A stretch of 41,267 nt of DNA, taken from a virus. A program made the position numbers and the translations under genes. The stretch covers positions 1-41,267 of IMG/VR virus record IMGVR_UViG_3300049048_000044. One strand, given 5' to 3'. This document shows, piece after piece, positions 1 to 4,710 of this stretch. The notes below the pieces were generated by a model that ran no database searches, was not told the DNA's origin, and saw nothing but the letters and a program-made list of their open reading frames with translations. Position 1 is the first letter of the stretch. Every line of letters starts with the position of its first letter.

Positions 1-127
1 CCAGCACATCGCACGCCACGAGGCGCAGGAAGTCGACGGCCGATGCCGGCGCGCCCGGCTGGTGCGGCAGCACGAGCTCGACGCCCTGCCGCGGGTCGCG
101 CTCGATCTGCGTGCACATCTGCGGCCG
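1..127. repeat. Terminal direct repeat, left copy (circular closure)
   Basis: These 127 bases are identical to the last 127 bases of the window (41141-41267). One gene runs across the join without interruption. The length of exactly 127 matches a common assembler k-mer, so this is most simply the overlap left when a circular or permuted phage genome is assembled, rather than a biological terminal repeat. The unit genome is then 41,140 bp. Confidence 0.93.
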
Positions 128-129
128 GC

Positions 130-288
130 TCACAGGCCCACCGCCAGCGCGAGGCACAGCGTCAGGAACAGGGCGACCGGGAACGGCCAGCGCACCGCCG
201 GCTCGCGGCCCATCCGGGCGACCGCTTCCTCGGCCATCAGGGCGTCCGCCTCGCGGCACGCCTTGGCGAACTGGTCGCGCGGGCTCAC
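130..288 (-). CDS. Small single-pass membrane protein (52 aa)
   Basis: The reading frame starts at a GTG (288-286) that overlaps the TGA of the upstream gene at 285-503 in a GTGA junction, and ends in TGA at 130-132. The first 33 residues are charged and helical. The last 18 or so (from PFPVALFLTLCLALAVGL) form one hydrophobic segment running to the C-terminus, as in a tail-anchored membrane protein. I do not recognise a family. It is the first of three consecutive GTG-started membrane microproteins; the next begins in its stop codon at 133 and crosses the circular junction. The tight coupling argues that it is a real gene. Confidence 0.6.
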   Translation of the reverse strand: MSPRDQFAKACREADALMAEEAVARMGREPAVRWPFPVALFLTLCLALAVGL

Positions 289-503
289 GGCGTCACCCTC
301 AGGCCGGCCGGCTTGTGCAGCGCCACGACTGCGTCGTTCAGGCTGAGGTAGGCGTCCATCAGCGGCTGGCAGGCCTCGCCTGCGCCGATGTTCTCCGCCA
401 TGTCCTTCAGGCGGTTGACGCCATAGCGGGCCTCGCGGATCGCTTCGAGCAGCGAGCGCGCCGACTCCGCGCAGATCGGCGGCGTGGGTGCGGGCAGGCT
501 CAT
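285..503 (-). CDS. Hypothetical helical protein (72 aa), leftward early operon
   Basis: A 72-residue, mostly helical protein with no hydrophobic segment and no motif I recognise. Its ATG (503) overlaps the stop of the upstream gene (500-808) as ATGA, and its own stop overlaps the GTG of the next gene, so it sits inside a translationally coupled string. It is the second gene downstream of the leftward promoter PL and would be expressed early after induction or infection. The lambda equivalent of this position holds N and small host-takeover genes, but nothing in the sequence shows N-like arginine-rich character, so the function is unknown. Confidence 0.65.
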   Translation of the reverse strand: MSLPAPTPPICAESARSLLEAIREARYGVNRLKDMAENIGAGEACQPLMDAYLSLNDAVVALHKPAGLRVTP

Positions 504-808
504 GCCGCCATCCTCGCCACGAGCGTCAGCGCGCGGCCGTAGCGGTCAGAGAGCAGGGCAGTGGCGCGCGCCGTGATGCCGGCCGCGATCAACTCGGTCT
601 TGCGGGCGTTGTGCTGAGTCCAGTCGCCGGTGACGAAAGCCTCGGCGGCCATCGCGTCGAGTTCGGCGTACTGCTCGGGGTGGAACCCACCGAGGATGTC
701 GACCAGCTCGGACTGGTCGTTGCGGATCTCGTGTTCGATGCGCTCGAAGGCAACGCAGGTGCCGCAGCGGGCGGCGTCGCCTGAGCAGGTGCAGCGGGGT
801 GCGCTCAT
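500..808 (-). CDS. Hypothetical Cys-containing protein (102 aa), first gene after PL
   Basis: First gene of the leftward operon. A purine-rich ribosome site (GGAG) lies just before the ATG at 808. The N-terminus has a cysteine cluster, C-T-C about residues 6-8 then C16 and C19, which could bind a metal; the rest is a helical, acidic domain. I recognise no family. Being first after PL makes it the earliest leftward product and therefore a candidate regulator or host-takeover protein, by position only. A 7-bp hairpin in its leader (821-840) sits immediately upstream of the ribosome site. Confidence 0.65.
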   Translation of the reverse strand: MSAPRCTCSGDAARCGTCVAFERIEHEIRNDQSELVDILGGFHPEQYAELDAMAAEAFVTGDWTQHNARKTELIAAGITARATALLSDRYGRALTLVARMAA

Positions 809-820
809 CGTGGACTCCTG

Positions 821-840
821 ACCCGGCGGGTGTGCCGGGT
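821..840 (-). promoter_or_regulatory. Leader hairpin between PL and the first gene
   Basis: ACCCGGC (821-827) and GCCGGGT (834-840) form a perfect 7-bp stem with a 6-nt loop in the PL transcript, ending about ten bases before the ribosome site of the gene starting at 808. No T-run follows in the direction of transcription, so it is not an intrinsic terminator. It could act as a boxB-like antitermination element, a 5' stabiliser or a translational control hairpin; the sequence does not decide between these. Confidence 0.45.
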
Positions 841-848
841 AGGAATCC

Positions 849-877
849 AGATTAGGACTGTCCTAACGCAACGTCAA
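849..877 (-). promoter_or_regulatory. Leftward early promoter PL with operator OL1
   Basis: Read on the minus strand: -35 box TTGACG (877-872), 17-bp spacer, -10 box TAATCT (854-849). The palindrome TTAGG-ACTGT-CCTAA (852-866) fills the spacer and touches the -10 box, so a bound repressor would block polymerase. The sequence CCTATTGACG at the -35 is identical to that at the rightward promoter (3587-3596), and the operator sits in the same place in both. This is direct evidence that the two promoters share one regulator. Confidence 0.82.
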
Positions 878-916
878 TAGGTGCAGCCTAAGCAGATCGC
901 GTTAGGTTGAGCCTTC
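877..916. promoter_or_regulatory. Operators OL2 and OL3
   Basis: Two further copies of the 15-bp operator lie upstream of PL: ATAGG-TGCAG-CCTAA (877-891), which reaches the -35 box, and TTAGG-TTGAG-CCTTC (902-916), with a degenerate right half. The centres of the three PL sites are 859, 884 and 909, exactly 25 bp apart. That is a little under two and a half helical turns and resembles lambda's three-operator arrays. A lone CCTAA half-site follows at 930-934. Confidence 0.72.
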
Positions 917-963
917 CGACGAACGGTCGCCTAAAGCAGAATGCGGGCTACCGTCTGCCTACG

Positions 964-1788
964 CTATTTGCCTTTGATCGGGTCGACCGCAGGCTTGTCG
1001 GGCGTAGCGGGGAGTTGCTTAGCACCAGCGGCTTGGGCCTCCCTCGCCAGCTTTAGCTCTTCACGCCTCGCCTCGATTTGTTCAAGTACGACCGTCGTAG
1101 CCGCAAGCGTCGCTTCGTTAGACGCGCTAACCGCCTGCCGAGAGTCTTGCTCGAGACTAGTGGTGGTTTTGATGTCGGACTTAATCGACCACACGCTACC
1201 GGCGAGCGTTGCAAGCACGGTCAGGAGACCACCGAGGAACAGCCCCTGGTAGTGCCTCCTGTCGTCTCGCATGTCGTTGCGACCCGCCGAAACATCGATT
1301 GCCAGGCGGCCGATCGCGTCCTCGATTCGGGCGATTCGGCCATCAATCTTGGTTTCCAGCGTCTCAAGCTTCGCTTGGAATAGGTCCCGCTCGGTCGCGC
1401 TCATGGGCGAATCATGGGGTGCTGGAGGTGAAGGATCAACATCGGAGGCCGCCTCGCGGCCAAGTGGCGCCTCCCAAGACTGGCTGAGCCGGATCTTCAG
1501 CCCGTCGGCCCTCGCCCTGTCGGCAAGAAGCCGCTGGCGGTAGCGCTCCAGTCGCAGCTGCGCCCTCGTTCGGCGGGCCCCCTTCCCAGACGGGGCAATG
1601 CCGTCCGAAAAAGTTGTTTGGGGGAAGGGGGCGACTCGTGCGCCTTCAAATGAGATTTGCGGCGCTGATCGGTCCGGGAGTTCGTCCGCGGTGACCGGCA
1701 CACGTTTTTCGCTGAGGCGACGAAGCCACGCGTCGCCCGTTACCGGAACGTCACGCGTCGGCATTTGCCGCGGATCCTCGCTTTGCAT
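964..1788 (-). CDS. Membrane-anchored coiled-coil protein in the rex position (274 aa)
   Basis: Last gene of the repressor operon and the one nearest PL. I use the ATG at 1788, which overlaps the end of the upstream gene by 38 bp; an upstream in-frame start at 1851 would lie wholly inside that gene. Residues 1-120 are basic and proline-rich with no recognised fold. Residues about 130-175 look like a coiled coil. One strong transmembrane segment covers about 181-203, and about 205-255 is again helical and charged. No signal peptide is visible. Base composition looks less GC-rich than the neighbours. The place between repressor and PL corresponds to lambda rexA/rexB, so expression in the lysogen and a role in host or superinfection phenotype are reasonable inferences. 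The exact function is unknown. Confidence 0.7.
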   Translation of the reverse strand: MQSEDPRQMPTRDVPVTGDAWLRRLSEKRVPVTADELPDRSAPQISFEGARVAPFPQTTFSDGIAPSGKGARRTRAQLRLERYRQRLLADRARADGLKIRLSQSWEAPLGREAASDVDPSPPAPHDSPMSATERDLFQAKLETLETKIDGRIARIEDAIGRLAIDVSAGRNDMRDDRRHYQGLFLGGLLTVLATLAGSVWSIKSDIKTTTSLEQDSRQAVSASNEATLAATTVVLEQIEARREELKLAREAQAAGAKQLPATPDKPAVDPIKGK

Positions 1789-2044
1789 GCTCAAGAATGA
1801 CTTCAGCCAGCTTCTCGAGCTTGTTCGCGGGAAGCGAAATCTCCGCCACAACGATCCGCCTCGTAGGAACTTCCACCTTCATCGCAGTCAATTCGCCGGT
1901 TCCCTCCACGCGAGGCGTGTCGTTCAGGTCGATATGGTCGCGGAAGAAGAACACGTGCATCTGCCCGTCATTGGTAGGTCCGGCAACCGCGAAGCTGGTG
2001 GCGGCCGTCTGCAGCGGCGCCGCGGGGGAAAAAATTGCTGTCAT
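1751..2044 (-). CDS. Hypothetical protein (97 aa), partner of the downstream membrane protein
   Basis: A 97-residue protein starting at the ATG at 2044. The middle part reads as alternating beta strands. The end has a strand followed by an amphipathic helix (RRIVVAEISLPANKLEKLAE). That order vaguely recalls small DUF3467-type proteins, but I cannot assign it. Its 3' end overlaps the membrane-protein gene (964-1788) by 38 bp, so the two are probably translated together and may work as a pair. It shares the lower-GC look of that gene. Expression from the repressor promoter in the lysogen is inferred from gene order. Confidence 0.62.
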   Translation of the reverse strand: MTAIFSPAAPLQTAATSFAVAGPTNDGQMHVFFFRDHIDLNDTPRVEGTGELTAMKVEVPTRRIVVAEISLPANKLEKLAEVILEHAKRGSAANADA

Positions 2045-2094
2045 GTGCTGCCCTCGATGATTGATTGCTTCGCTGATCGCGCCTTGACGGCAAG

Positions 2095-2511
2095 TCAGCC
2101 GCCGCCGATCTTCTTGCAGGCGGCGCAGTCGGAGGTAGGGGAGGGCGTCCCACTCGGCGCGGTCTCGTGCCGGTCGGTGTAGCGGATCGCCTCCGCCTCA
2201 ACCAACGTGTTCCGGGTGTTCTGACTGCGAGACGCGCGGACGATCACGACATCAGCGCCGAGGGATGCACCGGCGGCCTGCAACTGAGGAATGGCGTCTG
2301 CAACGGACGGATCCGTCCAACCTGGCTTGTAACGGTTCGCAGAGACGATGCCGACCGACTCGTAGGGCCGCTTCGGCTCTGAATAGAGCACCTGGACCGA
2401 TCCGGCTGCGGTAGGCGCATAAGCCGTTGGCGAATTGCGATGGACCTGCGTGGTGGAGCATCCGGCCGCGGCTGCAGCCAAGGCGAGAGCGGTGAGCGTG
2501 CGGAGCATCAT
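2095..2511 (-). CDS. Predicted lipoprotein (138 aa) in the repressor operon
   Basis: The protein opens with a lipoprotein signal peptide: Met-Met-Leu-Arg, a run of Leu and Ala, then lipobox A-A-G-C with the acylated Cys at about residue 18. The mature part is a compact domain (about 35-115) and a C-terminal tail with C-A-A-C near the end. The ATG-ATG start at 2511 overlaps the stop of the upstream small membrane protein (AATGATG), so the two are coupled. The product would be exported and tethered to a membrane. A lipoprotein encoded between repressor and PL fits a lysogenic-conversion or surface-exclusion role, as known for some prophage lipoproteins, but no known exclusion family is recognised. 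Confidence 0.72.
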   Translation of the reverse strand: MMLRTLTALALAAAAAGCSTTQVHRNSPTAYAPTAAGSVQVLYSEPKRPYESVGIVSANRYKPGWTDPSVADAIPQLQAAGASLGADVVIVRASRSQNTRNTLVEAEAIRYTDRHETAPSGTPSPTSDCAACKKIGGG

Positions 2512-2702
2512 TTCTGCGGTCCTCGCATGCCTTCGATTGCACGCGTGAAGACGTACGGGATGACGGCAAACGCGCATGCCATGGCCGCAGCTGCCCCCTG
2601 CTGCGGCGCGCTGGCGTCGGTGGCCAGCAGCATGTCGAGTGCCAGGAGGCCGCCGATTCCGCAGCCGGCCAGCGTGATAAACCAGCAAATCTTTACGAAC
2701 AT
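2508..2702 (-). CDS. Small two-pass membrane protein (64 aa)
   Basis: Two hydrophobic stretches, about residues 4-24 and 37-55, are separated by a short loop containing A-P-Q-Q-G-A-A-A-A. The C-terminus (IPYVFTRAIEGM) is of a type I have seen in small uncharacterised membrane proteins from proteobacteria and phages. Start is the ATG at 2702; the stop overlaps the lipoprotein start. Together with the downstream lipoprotein and the coiled-coil membrane protein, it makes three envelope-directed products in one repressor-linked operon. No enzymatic function is suggested. Confidence 0.68.
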   Translation of the reverse strand: MFVKICWFITLAGCGIGGLLALDMLLATDASAPQQGAAAAMACAFAVIPYVFTRAIEGMRGPQK

Positions 2703-2711
2703 CGTCGCCCC

Positions 2712-3056
2712 CTAAGTAAGTCCCGCCTCGTCGAACGCGATCCCATCCCGGATGCACTCGACTCCGCGCTCTACGCGGTCCAGCAACGCCTTCAGATCCT
2801 CGTCCGGCATTTCCTCAAGGGTGGCGAAGCCTCTCATCTGCTGCCGTGTCCACTGTTCCAGTCCGTAGATGCGGGTCCAGTAGCGCACCCGGTCCCGCAC
2901 GTACTCCCTGCCTTCATCGGTGTACAGCGCGGGGGGCTTCGGCGGCAGGTCCGCCGTGGTGATCAGCCGCAGCTTTGGTTTCGCCGGTGGGAACTGCTTA
3001 GCTAGCTTTTGCTCGAGCAGCGCCGTGATCCTGCTCACTTCCTCTTCCTCGTTCAT
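2712..3056 (-). CDS. Hypothetical protein following the repressor (114 aa)
   Basis: The ATG at 3056 is preceded by a good ribosome site (GCGAGG) but lies 59 bp inside the 3' end of the repressor gene, so the two are transcribed together. The protein begins with an acidic M-N-E-E-E-E, has a proline-rich linker around residues 22-42 and a helical C-terminal half rich in Arg, Glu and Trp. There is no membrane segment and no family I recognise. The long overlap with the repressor suggests it was fixed in this position and is expressed in the lysogen. Confidence 0.62.
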   Translation of the reverse strand: MNEEEEVSRITALLEQKLAKQFPPAKPKLRLITTADLPPKPPALYTDEGREYVRDRVRYWTRIYGLEQWTRQQMRGFATLEEMPDEDLKALLDRVERGVECIRDGIAFDEAGLT

Positions 3057-3552
3057 TCCGCCTCGCCTGGTAGCCCTGCACTAGATCGGCCAAGGCGAAG
3101 CTGAAGGCGTCGTCAGGTTCTGGATCGGCCCGTGACTTCTCGTACTCGGCGACCGCTGCTAGCAGCAGCTCGGCGTCGAGTTCGTCTGTCACGTCAAATT
3201 CCATCTCGCGACGCGCAAGGAACCGCTTCAGGGCCTTGGCAGTGCGGGCGAGGGTGCGAGGCTGGTGTCGCACCGGCTGTGACGCCTCTGGGGGCAAGCC
3301 TGTGGATAGATCGCCGACACCGAAGTAGAGCGCGTCAAACGTGCTTCCATGGTCTTCGGCGATCCGACGAGCGGTCGAGGTGTTGGGCTTGAACTGACCG
3401 TTGAGCCAGTCGTTCGCGGTGACGGTCGAGACCTTGTACCGGTCCGCCAGGTACTTCCCGGCGCCCCGTCGCTGGATGTCGCGCGAGCGAAGGAGCCCGA
3501 CGAGTCGCTCGCCGAACTCCAGTGCGTCCTTATCTAAGGCCCTTTTTGCCAT
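2998..3552 (-). CDS. CI-like XRE-family repressor without a peptidase domain (184 aa)
   Basis: Leftward member of a divergent regulator pair. I choose the ATG at 3552, which opens a clean N-terminal helix-turn-helix domain (residues about 10-75, with the recognition region near 40-55, V-S-T-V-T-A-N-D-W-L). An AGGGAG lies about 11 bases upstream. The C-terminal half is charged and helical. I see no Ala-Gly cleavage site and no Ser/Lys dyad of the S24 (LexA/lambda CI) peptidase, so RecA-stimulated self-cleavage is unlikely. It should bind the TTAGG-N5-CCTAA palindromes next to it and at PL. Calling it the lysogeny repressor follows from position and fold; how it is inactivated at induction is unknown. 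Confidence 0.85.
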   Translation of the reverse strand: MAKRALDKDALEFGERLVGLLRSRDIQRRGAGKYLADRYKVSTVTANDWLNGQFKPNTSTARRIAEDHGSTFDALYFGVGDLSTGLPPEASQPVRHQPRTLARTAKALKRFLARREMEFDVTDELDAELLLAAVAEYEKSRADPEPDDAFSFALADLVQGYQARRNERGRGSEQDHGAARAKAS

Positions 3553-3576
3553 CGGGAAAGACTCCCTGATAGGCGG

Positions 3577-3620
3577 TAAGGTTTGCCCTATTGACGGGAA
3601 GATTAGGAGTGGCCTAATAA
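3577..3620 (+). promoter_or_regulatory. Rightward early promoter PR with operators OR1 and OR2
   Basis: Plus strand: -35 box TTGACG (3591-3596), 18-bp spacer, -10 box TAATAA (3615-3620), with the Cro-like ATG at 3629. The perfect palindrome TTAGG-AGTGG-CCTAA (3603-3617) lies between the boxes. A second, imperfect copy, TAAGG-TTTGC-CCTAT (3577-3591), abuts the -35. Centres are 26 bp apart. A very weak third match (3552-3566) would overlap the repressor start codon. The repressor's own promoter is not obvious but must lie within this 76-bp gap or inside the Cro-like gene. Confidence 0.83.
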
Positions 3621-3628
3621 TAGACGCC

Positions 3629-3853
3629 ATGGAAAATCCGACCCCTCTAGAGCGTGCGATCGAGAAGATGGGCACCCAGCAAGCGCTGGCTGATGCCCTG
3701 GGCATCCGATCCCCGTCCATCACCGAGTGGCACCGCAGGGGCATCCCCCCGGAGCGCTGCCGCCAGATCGAGGGGCTGACCGGCATTCGCCGCGCGGACC
3801 TGAGGCCCGACATCTTCGGCCCAGCCCCCAAGCCCGGCCGCCGGGTGGCCTGA
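3629..3853 (+). CDS. Cro-like / YdaS-like HTH regulator (74 aa)
   Basis: First gene of the rightward operon, starting at the ATG at 3629, nine bases after the -10 box, so the leader is very short. The protein is essentially one helix-turn-helix domain (residues about 5-60; Q-Q-A-L-A-D-A-L-G, then S-P-S-I-T-E-W), of the small YdaS/Cro type, with a Pro- and Arg-rich tail. By position and size it should be the Cro counterpart: it would compete with the repressor for the shared palindromes and turn down early transcription. A YdaS-type antitoxin reading is possible, but no toxin gene is adjacent. Confidence 0.82.
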   Translation: MENPTPLERAIEKMGTQQALADALGIRSPSITEWHRRGIPPERCRQIEGLTGIRRADLRPDIFGPAPKPGRRVA

Positions 3854-3854
3854 C

Positions 3855-4067
3855 GTGACCACGGACGAGCGCCTGGCGCTCTTTGCCCTCGTGCACGCCG
3901 TCGCGGCCGCGTCCCAAGCCATCGGCTTGGCGCTGCAGTCGCTCCACGCGCTGGCGGTGGCCCACGAGGACTCCATGCCCGACCCGCGGTTCGCGGGGAG
4001 CGCGCTGGTTTGCGTGGGCTGCCTGTTCGAACGGCTCGGGATCCCGGCCGTCGAGGTGCAGCCGTGA
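3855..4067 (+). CDS. Hypothetical helical protein (70 aa)
   Basis: Starts with GTG at 3855, one base after the Cro-like stop, and ends in TGA at 4065-4067, which overlaps the next GTG. The protein is almost entirely helical and Ala/Leu-rich, with a C-V-G-C pair near residues 53-56. A CII-type activator is often encoded here in lambdoid phages, but I see no helix-turn-helix in it, so I do not call it CII. The function is unknown; the coupled start and stop support it as a gene. Confidence 0.6.
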   Translation: MTTDERLALFALVHAVAAASQAIGLALQSLHALAVAHEDSMPDPRFAGSALVCVGCLFERLGIPAVEVQP

Positions 4068-4327
4068 GCCGTCCTGTCCATGGAGCCATCGTGCTCCCGT
4101 TCCCCGTGCGCCCGGCATCGGGCAATGCGGCGACGGCGTGTAGGACTTCTCCGACACCGGCAGGCGGGGAGCCATCCCTGTCAGGGGCTGCCTCGCCTGC
4201 CGGGCGGGCCGTGTTCTCCATCGGGCCCGAGCCCGAGCGCGGCCTCAGCGACGACGAGCTCGTCGACTGGATCCGGATGCACCTGCCGCGCGCGAAAGGC
4301 GGGATTTCGTCGGGAGGCCTGCCGTGA
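4064..4327 (+). CDS. Hypothetical protein (87 aa)
   Basis: The GTG at 4064 lies in the stop of the preceding gene (GTGA). The first 55 residues are low in secondary structure and rich in Pro, Ala, Ser and Gly. The last 30 contain a short acidic helix (L-S-D-D-E-L-V-D-W-I-R-M-H-L) that looks like a protein-interaction motif. No family is recognised. It is the last gene before the 383-bp gap that precedes the replication genes. Confidence 0.5.
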   Translation: MSRPVHGAIVLPFPVRPASGNAATACRTSPTPAGGEPSLSGAASPAGRAVFSIGPEPERGLSDDELVDWIRMHLPRAKGGISSGGLP

Positions 4328-4710
4328 ACTGACCGAACCCACTTCCGCGCCCCTTGCGAATCGGTAGGGCGCACCCGCGGCGAACCAGGCGGGCCGAGGC
4401 ATCGGGTGACGACCGATGAGGCTGCAAAGCCGGGGCTGGTTCAAGGGCTGACTGACCAAGGGTCGCCCTCTGCTCTACCGCCAGACGCGATCCAACGCGC
4501 TGGGGGGTAGGGGGGGGCTTAGGGCTCCCACCTGAAGCGGAGCCGCTCGGTAAAGCCAAGAAGCACAAAAGCCCGGCAGCAGGTCGAGGTTCTAGCTGGG
4601 AGTACGGGGATACCGCACACGCGAGGCAGGCGCGACGACCTGCCGGAAAGACGAAGCCCCCGGCATGTCGGGCAGACACGGGCCGAGGGCTTCGGGACAT
4701 CGAGGCAAGT
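4328..4710. other. Structured 383-bp non-coding gap before the helicase
   Basis: No convincing gene. It holds several potential secondary structures: a hairpin CATCGG/CCGATG with a 7-nt loop (4400-4418); three G-runs of 6, 8 and 3 (4502-4507, 4510-4517, 4522-4524), which come close to a G-quadruplex; a hairpin GGCAGG/CCTGCC (4625-4644); and an 8-bp inverted repeat CGAAGCCC/GGGCTTCG (4652-4659, 4687-4694) just before the helicase start. It could be a replication origin, an antitermination or attenuator region, or a structured RNA leader. Its place directly before the helicase and primase favours an origin or leader, as inference only. Confidence 0.45.

Noticed and set aside
1-127. Terminal repeat as a true phage end (T7-like direct terminal repeat)
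   Set aside because: Length equals a common assembly k-mer, the repeat lies within genes of a coupled operon, and terminase/HNH type points to cos packaging elsewhere.
3629-4327. Toxin-antitoxin pair suggested by the YdaS-like domain
   Set aside because: Short genes downstream have no toxin features, and the promoter-operator layout fits Cro.
4380-4520. Possible tRNA in the gap before the helicase, because of GGTTCAA-like and GGTAGAGCA-like words
   Set aside because: The words are on opposite strands and the needed stems do not pair.
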